A DNA stretch of 64,000 nucleotides from Actinomycetota bacterium. Lineage in GTDB: Bacteria > Actinomycetota > Actinomycetes > JACCUZ01. Below, one piece after another: positions 21,517 to 31,387 of the stretch. The stretch's first letter is position 1; every line of letters begins with the position of its first letter. Under the pieces are notes generated by a model, which saw only the letters and a program-made list of their open reading frames with translations, searched no databases and had not been told where the DNA came from. The translations under genes and the position numbers were made by a program. The DNA lies in NCBI GenBank assembly GCA_030841035.1, contig JAVEDI010000051.1, forward strand, positions 1 to 64,000, written 5' to 3'.

Positions 21517-22812
21517 GTGGCGCTGACCGGACGTGCAGGGCTGCTGGCGCTGGCCGGCACGCTGGTGGTCGGCCTCCTGCTGCCCTCGGGCTGGGCGGTG
21601 CTCGGCCTGCTGGCCGCGCTGCTGGCGCTGGTGGTGACCGACGTACTGCTGGCCGGGCCGGTGCGCCACCTGCTGCTGACGCGCGCGGGTGACACCTCGG
21701 TGCGCCTCGGGGAGTCCGCCACCGTCACCCTCACGGTCGGGAACCCGGCGCGGCGGCGGGTCCGCGGCTCGCTGCGCGACGCGTGGCCACCCAGCGCCGG
21801 TGCCGCGGCCACCCGTCACCCCCTCGACGTACCCGCGGGCGAGTGGCGCCGCGTCCAGACGGTGCTGCGCCCCACCCGCCGCGGCGACCGGCCTGCCCAC
21901 CGCGTCACCGTGCGGTCTCTCGGGCCGCTGGGCATCGCCGCCCGCCAGGGCTCGCACGAGGTGCCGTGGCGGGTGCGGGTGCTGCCGCCGTTCCACTCCC
22001 GTCGGCACCTGCCCTCGAAGCTGGCTCGGCTGCGCCAGCTGGACGGGCGCAGCGCGGTGATGGTGCGCGGCCAGGGCAGCGAGTTCGACTCCCTGCGGCA
22101 GTACGTCGGCGGCGACGACGTCCGCTCGATCGACTGGCGGGCGACCGCGCGTGCGGCCGAGGTCATGGTGCGCACCTGGCGCCCGGAACGCGACCGGCGG
22201 ATCCTGCTCGTGCTGGACACCGGGCGCACCTCCGCGGCCCGCGTCGGGGACGCGCCACGGCTGGACGCGGCGATGGACGCCGCGCTGCTGTTGGCGGCGC
22301 TCGCCGCCCGCGCCGGCGACCAGGTGGCCCTGCTGGCCTACGACCGGCGGGTGCGCGCCCGCGTCGAGGGCGAGTCGGCGACCACGCTTCTGCCAGCGCT
22401 CGTCCAGGCGATGGCGCCGCTGGAGGCGACCCTCGTCGAGACCGACTACTCCGGCATGGTCGCGACGATCCTGTCCCGGGCCGGGCACCGCTCGCTGGTC
22501 GTGCTGCTGAGCGCCCTCGATCCGGCACCGGTCGAGGAGGGGCTGCTGCCGGTGCTCGCGCCGCTGGTGCGCCGCCACCAGCTCCTGCTGGCGACGGTGG
22601 GCGACCCGGGCGTGGCGGTCCTGGCGGCCGGACGCGGCCACGCCGAGGCGGTGTACGACGCTGCCGCCGCGGCCCGGGCCGGGCTGGACCGCCGCCGGGT
22701 CGGTGAGCGGCTGGAGCGGCACGGGGTCCAGATCGTCGACGCGCCACCCGAGCGACTGCCCCCCGCCCTGGCCGACCGCTACCTTGCGCTCAAGGCGGCC
22801 GGACGGCTCTGA
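21517..22812 (+). CDS. DUF58 domain protein (MoxR partner)
   Basis: A 431-residue protein. Two closely spaced membrane helices at about 8-50 (LLALAGTLVVGLLLPSGWAVLGLLAALLALVV) are followed by a beta-rich region and the DUF58 core with GSEFDSLRQYVGGDDVRSIDWRATAR, then a VWA-like fold (ILLVLDTGRTSAARV). DUF58 proteins are nearly always encoded next to MoxR and are presumed to be its substrate-binding partner. GTG 21517 is 12 bp after the moxR stop. Convergent with the SpoIIM-like gene 24 bp further on. Confidence 0.92.
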   Translation: MALTGRAGLLALAGTLVVGLLLPSGWAVLGLLAALLALVVTDVLLAGPVRHLLLTRAGDTSVRLGESATVTLTVGNPARRRVRGSLRDAWPPSAGAAATRHPLDVPAGEWRRVQTVLRPTRRGDRPAHRVTVRSLGPLGIAARQGSHEVPWRVRVLPPFHSRRHLPSKLARLRQLDGRSAVMVRGQGSEFDSLRQYVGGDDVRSIDWRATARAAEVMVRTWRPERDRRILLVLDTGRTSAARVGDAPRLDAAMDAALLLAALAARAGDQVALLAYDRRVRARVEGESATTLLPALVQAMAPLEATLVETDYSGMVATILSRAGHRSLVVLLSALDPAPVEEGLLPVLAPLVRRHQLLLATVGDPGVAVLAAGRGHAEAVYDAAAAARAGLDRRRVGERLERHGVQIVDAPPERLPPALADRYLALKAAGRL

Positions 22813-22836
22813 CGACGCCGGTCCTCCCGGCCCCGC

Positions 22837-23841
22837 TCAGGCAGCCGTGGGCGCTAGGTGCGTCGCGCCGGCGCCCTCGACCGCGCCCAGCGAGCCGGCC
22901 GCCGCGGCCCGGCGGCCGAGCACGAAGACGTAGGCCAGGAACGCGACCCAGACCAGCGCGCCGATGCCGACCCGGGCCCAGGTGGGCAGCGGCGAGGGGG
23001 TCACGAACGCTTCCAGGACGCCGGACACCAGCAACGTGACGGCCAGCCCGACCGCGAGCGCGCCCGCCGCCTGCCCCTCCTGCATGAGGGCGCGCGTGCG
23101 CGACCGGGGTCCCGGGTCGATCCAGGACCAGCCCAGCCGCAGCCCGGCACCGGCCGCGACGAAGACGCAGGTCAGCTCCAGCAGGCCGTGCGGGAGGATC
23201 AGGCCGAAGAACAGGTCCAGTCGCCCCGCGCCCGCCATCAACCCCCCGGCGATGCCGATGTTCAGGGCGTTCTGCCACAGCACCCACACGACCGGCACGA
23301 GGAAAACGCCGAGGGCCAGCGCCGCCGCGGCGACCCAGGCGTTGTTGGTGGCCACCTTGGCCGCGAAGGAGGCTGCCGGCGCGGACGAGTAGTAGTCCTG
23401 GAAGTCGTGCTCCACCAGCTGGCGGATCTGGGCCGGAGCGGCGATGGTGGCCTGGACGTCCGGCTCGGCCGCCACCCAGATCCCGACCGCCAGGCCGACC
23501 AGGCAGGACGCCGCGCCGGTCGCGACCCACCAGCGGGCCGACCGGTAGAGGGCCGCCGGATAGGTGATCGTGAAGAACCTCGCCACGTCGCGCCAGGCGG
23601 GGGTCGAGCTGCCCGTCACCGTCGAGCGCGCCCGTGCCACGAGCGTCGTCAGCCGGCCCACCAGCGCGGGGTCCGGGGAGGCGGAGCGCACCACCGACAG
23701 GTGCGTGGTCGTGCGCTGGTAGAGCCAGACCAGCTCGTCGACCTCGTCCCCGGAGAGCCGATGGCGCTTGAGCAGGGCCTCGAGGCGCTGCCACTCCCCG
23801 CGATGGGCGGCCACGTAGGCGTCGACGTCCACCCGGCGCAC
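22837..23841 (-). CDS. SpoIIM-like (stage II sporulation protein M family) membrane protein
   Basis: A 334-residue multi-pass protein. An N-terminal soluble region (VDVDAYVAAHRGEWQRLEALLKRHRLSGDEVDELVWLYQRTTTHLSVVR) is followed by five or six membrane helices, with NNAWVAAAALALGVFLVPVVWVLWQNALNIG and LILPHGLLELTCVFVAAGAGL as family signatures. SpoIIM in Bacillus is part of the engulfment DMP complex, but homologues are common in non-sporulating actinobacteria, often beside RDD and MoxR genes as here. Start GTG 23841, alternative GTG 23832. It runs divergently from the RDD gene. Confidence 0.9.
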   Translation of the reverse strand: MRRVDVDAYVAAHRGEWQRLEALLKRHRLSGDEVDELVWLYQRTTTHLSVVRSASPDPALVGRLTTLVARARSTVTGSSTPAWRDVARFFTITYPAALYRSARWWVATGAASCLVGLAVGIWVAAEPDVQATIAAPAQIRQLVEHDFQDYYSSAPAASFAAKVATNNAWVAAAALALGVFLVPVVWVLWQNALNIGIAGGLMAGAGRLDLFFGLILPHGLLELTCVFVAAGAGLRLGWSWIDPGPRSRTRALMQEGQAAGALAVGLAVTLLVSGVLEAFVTPSPLPTWARVGIGALVWVAFLAYVFVLGRRAAAAGSLGAVEGAGATHLAPTAA

Positions 23842-23860
23842 AGTAGTGCGTGCGCCGCGT

Positions 23861-23866
23861 TAGCCT
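23861..23866 (+). promoter_or_regulatory. -10 element TAGCCT before the RDD gene
   Basis: TAGCCT lies 29 nt before the GTG at 23896, with the strong binding site GGAGGAGGGGGC between, so a transcript with a leader of about 20-25 nt is predicted. No clear -35 was seen, as is usual in actinobacteria. Confidence 0.45.
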
Positions 23867-23895
23867 CCTCGTGCAGCGGGCGGAGGAGGGGGCAG

Positions 23896-24729
23896 GTGGC
23901 GGACCTCGTCACGGGGGAGGCCGTGGTCCTCGAGCTTCGCCTGGCCAAGCTGGCCAGCCGGGCCCTGTCGATGGCGCTGGACATCGCGGTGCAGCTGGTG
24001 CTGCTGCTCGGCGGCCTGTTCGTGGTCGGCGGCCTCGCCTCGCAGGTCGACGACGCGCTGGCCTCGGCGCTGTCTCTCCTGCTGGTCGTGCTGGTGCTGC
24101 TGGGCTACCCGGTCGCGTTCGAGACCCTCACCCGCGGCCGGACGCTGGGCAAGATGGCCCTAGGCCTGCGCGTCGTACGCGAGGACGGCGCAGCGATCCG
24201 CTTCCGCCACGCCCTCGTACGCGGGCTGCTCGCCAGCGTCGAGATCTACGCCACCTCGGGCGCAGTCGCGCTGGTCGTCTCGCTGGCCTCGGACCGCGGC
24301 AAGCGGCTGGGCGACTTCCTGGCCGGCACCGTGGTGGTCCGCGAACGGCTGCCGGTGCGCGCGCGGCCCGTCGTCGCCATGCCGCCCCTGCTCGCACCCT
24401 GGGCCGCCACGCTGGACCTCTCCCGGGTGCCCGACGACCTCGCACTGGCCGCCCGCCAGCTGCTCTCCCGCGTCCCCGAGCTGGCCCCCGAGGTGAGCGC
24501 GTCGATGGTCCACCGGCTGGCCGACGAGCTGGCCCGGCGCACCGCGCCGCCGCCGCCGCCCGGCACGCCCGCCCTGGGGTTCCTCGCGGCGGTGCTCGCC
24601 GAGCGTCGCCGCCGCGAGACCGCGCGGCTGCAGGCCAGCGGCCCGGGCGGTGGTCCGCCGCCCTCGTACGCCGTGCCGCCGACGCCGCAGCCCCCGCAGA
24701 CCGACGGTCCGTTCGCTCCGCCGGGCTGA
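23896..24729 (+). CDS. RDD family membrane protein
   Basis: A 277-residue protein. The RDD domain covers about residues 15-155 with the family's SRALSMALDIAVQL (normally R-x-x-A-x-x-x-D), FETLTRGRTLGKMALGLRVV and RGKRLGDFLAGTVVV; three membrane helices. The C-terminal 120 residues are soluble, helical and end in a Pro-rich tail (PPPSYAVPPTPQPPQ). Some RDD proteins have been linked to ion transport under stress. GTG 23896 has an excellent ribosome binding site. Completes the MoxR/DUF58/SpoIIM/RDD module. Confidence 0.9.
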   Translation: MADLVTGEAVVLELRLAKLASRALSMALDIAVQLVLLLGGLFVVGGLASQVDDALASALSLLLVVLVLLGYPVAFETLTRGRTLGKMALGLRVVREDGAAIRFRHALVRGLLASVEIYATSGAVALVVSLASDRGKRLGDFLAGTVVVRERLPVRARPVVAMPPLLAPWAATLDLSRVPDDLALAARQLLSRVPELAPEVSASMVHRLADELARRTAPPPPPGTPALGFLAAVLAERRRRETARLQASGPGGGPPPSYAVPPTPQPPQTDGPFAPPG

Positions 24730-24882
24730 GCTCCACGGGGCCCAGGTGGGTCCTGGGACTGGCCCTGCTGGCGGCCGGCTGCCGCAGTGTCACGCGGATA
24801 GATGCGCCCCGACCTGCCGTCGTCGTGGGCGGTCTGAGCGCTGGCACAGTGACCGGCAGCCAACCCAGAGAGGAGGTCAGCG

Positions 24883-25461
24883 ATGAGCACCGGGCAGACG
24901 CCGGGCATCGGCGGTACTCCCGCCGCACCGGCGCAGTACGTCATCCGGGCCGCGACCGTCGAGGACGCCACCGGAATCGCCGAGGCGCACGTGGCCTCCT
25001 GGCAGACCGCGTACCACGGCCTGCTGCCGCAGGACCTGCTCGACGGCCTCTCCGTCGAACGGCGCACCGCGCAGTGGCAGCGGGACATCGGCAACGGTAA
25101 CTTCGGCGTCCACGTCGCCACAGATCCGGCCGGGCGCGTTGGCGGGTTCATCGCCACCGGACACAGCCGGGATGACGACGCGAACGAGAACGTCGGAGAG
25201 CTCATCGCCATCTATCTGCTCCCGCAGCTGTGGAGCCTGGGCATCGGCCGGCGGCTGCACGCCGCAGGCATCACCGGCCTGGCCACCCGCTTCGCGCAGG
25301 CCACGCTGTGGGTGCTCGACGGCAATGCCCGCTCCCGCGCGTTCTACGAGCGCCAGGGGTGGCAGCCGGACGGCACGGTCAAGCGCGACACCATCGGTCA
25401 TGCCCAGGTCGTCGAGGTCCGCTACCGGCGGCCGCTGGACGGCCACGCCGAGAAGTCGTAG
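24883..25461 (+). CDS. GNAT family N-acetyltransferase
   Basis: A 192-residue acetyltransferase not closely related to the three at 2.6-4.9 kb. It reads YVIRAATVEDATGIAEAHVASWQTAYHGLLPQDLLDGLS, a start shared by small-molecule GNATs, then GELIAIYLLPQLWSLGIGRRLHAAG (acetyl-CoA loop with Q-x-x-G-x-G/A variant SLGIGRRL) and LWVLDGNARSRAFYERQGW. ATG 24883 is preceded by AGAGAGGAGGTCAGCG, a near-ideal ribosome binding site. It ends 13 bp before a strong terminator hairpin. Substrate unknown. Confidence 0.9.
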   Translation: MSTGQTPGIGGTPAAPAQYVIRAATVEDATGIAEAHVASWQTAYHGLLPQDLLDGLSVERRTAQWQRDIGNGNFGVHVATDPAGRVGGFIATGHSRDDDANENVGELIAIYLLPQLWSLGIGRRLHAAGITGLATRFAQATLWVLDGNARSRAFYERQGWQPDGTVKRDTIGHAQVVEVRYRRPLDGHAEKS

Positions 25462-25473
25462 CCACGAACCGGC

Positions 25474-25508
25474 CAGGGCCCCGAACGCACGGCGCGTTCG
25501 GGGCCCTG
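25474..25508. terminator. Bidirectional hairpin terminator between GNAT and ahcY
   Basis: A perfect 15-bp inverted repeat: left arm CAGGGCCCCGAACGC (25474-25488), 5-nt loop, right arm GCGTTCGGGGCCCTG (25494-25508). It lies between the converging ends of the GNAT gene and ahcY. There is no T-run, as is common in actinobacteria, and the symmetry would serve both strands. Confidence 0.88.
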
Positions 25509-25626
25509 CTGGCGTTCTGGTGGAAGGGGCGTCGCCCTGGACCGGTGAGCCTTGATGTTCGAGCCGACGTGCCCTCGGGGCACGCGAGCGCAGGGACAGA
25601 CCGGCCGCCCACCAGGGGCGGGGGGG

Positions 25627-27084
<1,458 letters not shown>

Positions 27085-27275
27085 GGGGACTTCACTCCAG
27101 ACTCGTCGTGGTGGGCGTCGCAGGAGGGGCGCTCACGTGGGGCGGTGGGCAGGACCCGCAGGCCGGACCGCGGTGCCGATGTGACGGCACGGACGCGGAC
27201 TGGCGTACGGCGGGTGGTGCTGCCCCGGCGCGGCCCCTCCGGGCCTCCATCAGTGACGCCGATGACTTCGCGGCC

Positions 27276-27281
27276 AGTCTA
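27276..27281 (-). promoter_or_regulatory. Predicted -10 (TAGACT) of ahcY
   Basis: The complement of 27276-27281 reads TAGACT, a good actinobacterial -10. Transcription from about 27269 would give a leader of about 185 nt before the ahcY ATG. The leader holds a short GGCCC/GGGCC hairpin (complement of about 27230-27245). I compared it from memory with the SAH riboswitch consensus and saw no match. Confidence 0.45.
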
Positions 27282-27323
27282 GCGGTCGCGGCCGGGCGGG
27301 GCACGTCGCGACGACGCCGCAGG

Positions 27324-28244
27324 TCAGCGGGGCACCCGGTCGATGTCCGGCTCCAGGTAGATGACGGTGGCGATGGGCAGGGCCGCGCGGATGCGAGCCT
27401 CCGCGGCGTCGATGGCCCGCGCGACCTCCGCAGCGGACTCGTCGTGCCGTACGGCGATCTTGGCGGCCACGAGCAGCTCGTCGGGCCCGAGGTGCAGGGT
27501 CCGCATGTGGATCACCCGGTCGACGAGGGGCTCGGCCTCGATCGCGGCCCTGATCTGCTCGACCGCCCCCCGGTTGGCGCCCTCGCCGAGCAGCAGGCTC
27601 TTGGTCTCGATGCCCAGCGCGAGCGCCACCGTCACCAGCAGCAGGCCGATGGCGACCGTCCCGACGCCGTCCCAGACGCCGTTGCCGGTGGCCAGCGTCA
27701 TGGACACGCCGACGAGCGCAAGGACCAGCCCCAGCAGCGCGGCGAAGTCCTCGAGCAGCACGACCGGCAGCTCGGGTGCCTTGGAGTGGCGGATGAACGA
27801 CACCCAGCCGGTCCGGCCGCGGGCCCGGTTCGACTCGACGATCGCCGTGCGGAACGAGTAGCTCTCCAGCCCGATCGCGAGCACCAGCACGAGGATCGGC
27901 ACCCACTGCCACGAGTCGATCGGCTCGGGGTGGCCCAGCTTGTGATAGCCCTCGTAGAGGGCGAACAGGCCGCCGACGCTGAACAGCACGATGGACACGA
28001 TGAAGGCGTAGACGTAGCGCTCGCGGCCGTAGCCGAACGGATGTTCCTCGGTCGCCCTCCGCTTGGCCCGCCTGCCCCCGACGAGCAGCAGCGCCTGGTT
28101 GCCCGAGTCGGCCACCGAGTGGATCGACTCGGCCAGCATCGAGGACGAGGCGGTCAGCAGGAACGCGACGAACTTCGTCAGCGCGATGCCGAGGTTGGCG
28201 GTGAGCGCCGCGATGATCGCCTTGGTGCCGCCTTCGGCGCTCAC
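27324..28244 (-). CDS. Cation diffusion facilitator transporter (ZnT9-like)
   Basis: A 306-residue inner-membrane exporter of divalent metal ions. Six membrane helices, with the helix-2 motif ESIHSVADSGNQ (H-x-x-x-D), the signature HPFGYGRERYVYAF and, in helix 5, LLEDFAALLGL where most family members have H-x-x-x-D; this E-D variant is typical of the ZnT9-like branch. The C-terminal cytoplasmic domain (about 215-306) has the usual ferredoxin-like fold. GTG 28244 directly follows the stop of the upstream isomerase gene. The metal is not known; zinc or manganese are likely. Confidence 0.92.
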   Translation of the reverse strand: MSAEGGTKAIIAALTANLGIALTKFVAFLLTASSSMLAESIHSVADSGNQALLLVGGRRAKRRATEEHPFGYGRERYVYAFIVSIVLFSVGGLFALYEGYHKLGHPEPIDSWQWVPILVLVLAIGLESYSFRTAIVESNRARGRTGWVSFIRHSKAPELPVVLLEDFAALLGLVLALVGVSMTLATGNGVWDGVGTVAIGLLLVTVALALGIETKSLLLGEGANRGAVEQIRAAIEAEPLVDRVIHMRTLHLGPDELLVAAKIAVRHDESAAEVARAIDAAEARIRAALPIATVIYLEPDIDRVPR

Positions 28245-29396
28245 TCAGGTGCCTACCTTCTTCAAGGAGACGATGGGGTCGATGGGGGTCGGGTCGGTGC
28301 CCTCGAGCAGCGCGAGGTAGACGCTCGCGAAGTCCAGCGGTGCGATCAGGCTCGCCAGCCGCTCGATGGGGTGCTCCCCCGTCGCCTGCAGGTGGTCGAC
28401 CGCGACGCCGTACGCCTCGGCCAGCGAGACGGTCGCCGCCGCGCGCCGGGCCACCGGCTCGAGCTCCTCGGTGTCCCGCAGCAACAGGATCCGCATGCGC
28501 TCCCGGGCCGGCCCGTCGAGCAACGGGTCGCGAAAGATGTCCTGGGCGGGGTCGCCGGCTCCGGACCCGTAGCGCCCGGCCAGCGCGACGACCTGGTTGT
28601 GGTGCACCTCGGTCAGCGCGCCGTGGACGCTGGGCAGCTTGGCGTTCTCGGCGAGCTGGCAGGACATCCGCAGGGCGGCGACGGACGCGACCTCGCTGGC
28701 GCCCCACAGGTGCGGCAGCGACCCGGACAGCTGCAGGGCCAGCTGCTTGGCGGGGTTCTCGTACGTGTCGCTGGCCGGCCCGCACCGCTGCGCGATCTCG
28801 TCGAGCTGGTCGGCCACCCCGGCGAGCAGGCCGGGCGGGACGCTCGCCATGGCCAGCCCGTCGATGAGCACCAGCAGCGGGGTGACCAGGGTCCACAGGG
28901 CGGCCCGCGGCATCCGGCCACCGGCGTCCACGGACAAATGCACGGCATGCCCGGCCTCGGCACGGCGGGCGATCGACGAACCGGCGCGTCCCACCGTGAC
29001 GACCCGCGCGCCGCGCCGCAGCGCTTCGTCGGTGGCCGCCAACGTCTCCTCGGTCTCCCCCGAGCAGGACACCGCGACGACCAGGTCCATCGGGCCGACC
29101 CAGCCCGGCAGCCGGTAGCCGCGGCAGGTGCTGACCGGGACCGCGCAGGCCGGGCCCGTCACGGCAGCCACCACGTCACCCGCGATGCCCGACCCGCCCA
29201 TGCCCAGGACGACCAGGGCCCGCGGCCTGCCGTCGGCCACCGTCCGGGCGACCGCATCGGTGTCCAGGCGCAGCACCGCCTCGCGGACCTGGGCGCCCGC
29301 CGACGCCGTGGCCCGCAGCATGCCGCCGGGATCGCGGGCCTCGAGCTGGGCGGGGTCGTCCAGGACCGCCGGGTCCTCGCCTGCCGGCGAGGTCAC
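28245..29396 (-). CDS. Bifunctional phosphoglucose/phosphomannose isomerase (SIS family)
   Basis: A 383-residue SIS-domain protein. The first SIS domain shows LVVLGMGGSGIAGDVV and AVSCSGETEETLAA; the C-terminal half has ENPAKQLALQLSG and the catalytic-type ALTEVHHNQVVAL. Related enzymes interconvert glucose-6-P, fructose-6-P and mannose-6-P. It follows manB and a Trm112-like gene, so here it probably feeds mannose-6-P into GDP-mannose synthesis. GTG 29396 overlaps the Trm112-like stop as GTGA; the longer open frame upstream is shadow. No separate manA is seen in the window. Confidence 0.9.
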   Translation of the reverse strand: MTSPAGEDPAVLDDPAQLEARDPGGMLRATASAGAQVREAVLRLDTDAVARTVADGRPRALVVLGMGGSGIAGDVVAAVTGPACAVPVSTCRGYRLPGWVGPMDLVVAVSCSGETEETLAATDEALRRGARVVTVGRAGSSIARRAEAGHAVHLSVDAGGRMPRAALWTLVTPLLVLIDGLAMASVPPGLLAGVADQLDEIAQRCGPASDTYENPAKQLALQLSGSLPHLWGASEVASVAALRMSCQLAENAKLPSVHGALTEVHHNQVVALAGRYGSGAGDPAQDIFRDPLLDGPARERMRILLLRDTEELEPVARRAAATVSLAEAYGVAVDHLQATGEHPIERLASLIAPLDFASVYLALLEGTDPTPIDPIVSLKKVGT

Positions 29397-29599
29397 GACG
29401 GGACGGCGCCGTGCTCGGGGCGACGCGCCTCCTCGATCAGCAGCACCGGGATCTCGTCGCGCACCGGGTAGGCCAGGCCGCAGGTGTCCGAGGTGCAGAC
29501 CAGTTCTTCCGACTGCCCGCCCGGTGCCTCCTGCACGCGCAGCGGGGCGTGGCAGTGGGGGCAGGCCAGGATCTCGAGCAGGGTGGGATCGAGCTGCAC
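29393..29599 (-). CDS. Trm112-like small zinc-ribbon protein
   Basis: A 68-residue protein (QLDPTLLEILACPHCHAPL ... ELVCTSDTCGLAYPVRDEIPVLL). The C-x-x-C pair at about 13-16 and the later Cys pair form a zinc ribbon, and the Y-P-V-x-D-x-I-P-V-L-L end is the family hallmark. Trm112 family proteins activate methyltransferases in eukaryotes and archaea; the bacterial YcaR/Trm112-like proteins are less understood. GTG 29599 lies next to the manB stop with GGAG upstream; the stop overlaps the isomerase start. Confidence 0.92.
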   Translation of the reverse strand: MQLDPTLLEILACPHCHAPLRVQEAPGGQSEELVCTSDTCGLAYPVRDEIPVLLIEEARRPEHGAVPS

Positions 29600-30970
29600 T
29601 CAGTGCTCCTTCCGGACGACGGCGAGCACCTCGTCGCGCAGCGCGACCATGGACGGCTCGTCGGGTGCCTCGACGTTGAGGCGCAGCAGCGGCTCGGTGT
29701 TCGAGCCGCGCAGGTTGAACCACCAGTCCGCCCCGCTCACGGTCATCCCGTCGAGCTCGTCGAACGTCACTCCGTCGCGGGCGGCGAACACCTCGCGCAC
29801 CGCCGCCGTGCTCGCCGCCTGGTCGGCGACCGTGCTGTTGATCTCGCCGGACGCTGCGTAGCGCTCGTACCGGGCGGCCAACGAGGACAGCGGCTGGTCA
29901 CCCTCGCCGAGGACCGCGAGGACGTGCAGCGCGGCGAGCATGCCGGTGTCGGCCCGCCAGAAGTCCCGGAAGTAATAGTGCGCGGAGTGCTCGCCGCCGA
30001 AGACGGCGCCGGTGCGAGCCATCTCCTGCTTGATGAACGAGTGCCCGACACGGGTCCGCACCGGGATGCCGCCGTTCTCGCGGACGATCTCGGGCACCGC
30101 CAGCGAGGTGATCAGGTTGTGGATCACGACCGAGCCGGGGTGGCGGGCCAGCTCCCGCTCGGCGATCAGCCCCGTGACGGCCGAGGGCGAGAAGGGGGCG
30201 CCCTTCTCGTCCACGACGAAGCACCGGTCGGCATCTCCGTCGAAGGCGAGCCCGAGGTCGGCGCCGTGCTCGAGGACGGCCGCCTGGAGGTCGACCAGGT
30301 TGGCCGGGTCGAGCGGGTTCGCCTCGTGGTTGGGGAACGTCCCGTCCAGCTCGAAGAACAGCGGCACGACGCGCAGCGGCAGGCCTTCGAAGACGGTCGG
30401 GACGGTGTGCCCGCCCATGCCGTTGCCGGCGTCGACGACCACCGTCAACGGCCGGTTGCCGCGCAGGTCGACGAGCCCGCGCAGGTACCCGGCGTACGCC
30501 GAGAGCAGGTCGCGCCGTTCGACGGTCCCCCGCGGGCCCTGGTGCTCGGGCACCCCGCGCTCGGCGAGGTCACGGATCTCGCTCAGCCCGGAGTCCTGGC
30601 CCACGGGTGAGGCGCCGGCCCGGCACAGCTTGATGCCGTTGTAGCGGGCGGGGTTGTGGCTGGCGGTGAACATCGCGCCGGGAAGGTCGAGGTGGCCGCT
30701 GGCGAAGTAGAGCTGGTCGGTGGAGGCGAGGCCGATGTCCACCACGTCGGCGCCCTGCCCGGTCGCACCGTCGGCGAACGCGGCGACCAGCTCGGGTGAG
30801 GAGGGCCGCATGTCGTGACCGATGACGACGGCGGACCCGGCCGCGCCCACCACCGCGACGAAGGCGGCACCGAGCGCACGGGCCACCTCGGCGTCGAGCT
30901 CGTCGGGGACCACGCCGCGGACGTCGTAAGCCTTGACGATCGGGGACAGGTCAGGCAGTGGCGCAGACAC
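29600..30970 (-). CDS. manB: Phosphomannomutase/phosphoglucomutase
   Basis: A 456-residue alpha-D-phosphohexomutase that converts mannose-6-P to mannose-1-P. Motifs: N-terminal IVKAYDVRGVVPDEL, active-site phosphoserine in TASHNPARYNG, metal loop DGDADRCF, sugar loop GGEHSAHYYF, and C-terminal phosphate site RGSNTEPLLRLN. All catalytic motifs are intact. GTG 30970 stands 6 nt after a -10 hexamer TAGGCT (complement of 30977-30982), so the mRNA is probably leaderless. First gene of the manB - Trm112-like - isomerase - CDF operon; with the guanylyltransferase at 42 kb it makes GDP-mannose. Confidence 0.95.
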   Translation of the reverse strand: MSAPLPDLSPIVKAYDVRGVVPDELDAEVARALGAAFVAVVGAAGSAVVIGHDMRPSSPELVAAFADGATGQGADVVDIGLASTDQLYFASGHLDLPGAMFTASHNPARYNGIKLCRAGASPVGQDSGLSEIRDLAERGVPEHQGPRGTVERRDLLSAYAGYLRGLVDLRGNRPLTVVVDAGNGMGGHTVPTVFEGLPLRVVPLFFELDGTFPNHEANPLDPANLVDLQAAVLEHGADLGLAFDGDADRCFVVDEKGAPFSPSAVTGLIAERELARHPGSVVIHNLITSLAVPEIVRENGGIPVRTRVGHSFIKQEMARTGAVFGGEHSAHYYFRDFWRADTGMLAALHVLAVLGEGDQPLSSLAARYERYAASGEINSTVADQAASTAAVREVFAARDGVTFDELDGMTVSGADWWFNLRGSNTEPLLRLNVEAPDEPSMVALRDEVLAVVRKEH

Positions 30971-30976
30971 CGGACG

Positions 30977-30982
30977 AGCCTA
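30977..30982 (-). promoter_or_regulatory. -10 element TAGGCT of manB, leaderless
   Basis: The complement of 30977-30982 is TAGGCT, followed by exactly 6 nt and then the GTG of manB. Transcription would begin at or next to the start codon. Confidence 0.5.
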
Positions 30983-31021
30983 GCGGGGCCCGGTGCGCGG
31001 CTGCGCAGCGCGCGGGGTGGG

Positions 31022-31267
31022 TCAGCGGATCTTGCGGGCCTTGTCGAGCACGTGCGCCACCGGCAGCACGCTGCCGGCCTGCTCCTGCCAGCTGCGGTGC
31101 TCGCAGCGGTGGCAGGAGGTGAAGCTGACGGGTGAACCGTCGGTGAGGTGCATCGAGATGCTCGTCACACGCTCGCTGCCGCACGCCTGGCAGCTGACGC
31201 CGGCGCGGGCACCGCGCTGGGTCAGGGAGCCGAGCGGTGCGTGGACGGTCGCGCTGGCGCGGGCCAT
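31022..31267 (-). CDS. Small zinc-ribbon protein of unknown function
   Basis: An 81-residue protein. Two Cys pairs, SCQACGSERVTS and FTSCHRCEHRSW, make a probable zinc ribbon like those that bind DNA or RNA polymerase; the C-terminus is basic (DKARKIR). ATG 31267 has CTGGAGAG a few bases upstream. It lies between manB and DUF3499, both on the same strand. I do not recognise a named family, so it is described only as a likely metal-binding small protein. Confidence 0.82.
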   Translation of the reverse strand: MARASATVHAPLGSLTQRGARAGVSCQACGSERVTSISMHLTDGSPVSFTSCHRCEHRSWQEQAGSVLPVAHVLDKARKIR

Positions 31268-31387
31268 GGAACTCTCCAGGAGGAAGCGGGTCCGAACGGG
31301 TGATGGCTTGTTCTTCGGAACCTGCCCGGGAAACCTTGAGCGATCCGGCGCGATTCGGACAAATAAGGACGAAAGTCCTGGGTAGCG

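Noticed and set aside
24735-24870. Possible small lipoprotein reading (ALLAAGC) before the GNAT gene
   Set aside because: The frame has no start with a binding site and runs out of frame over the GNAT gene; the lipobox-like stretch is probably chance.
27085-27323. SAH riboswitch upstream of ahcY
   Set aside because: The conserved SAH-riboswitch core was not recognised by eye; left only as a leader of unknown role.
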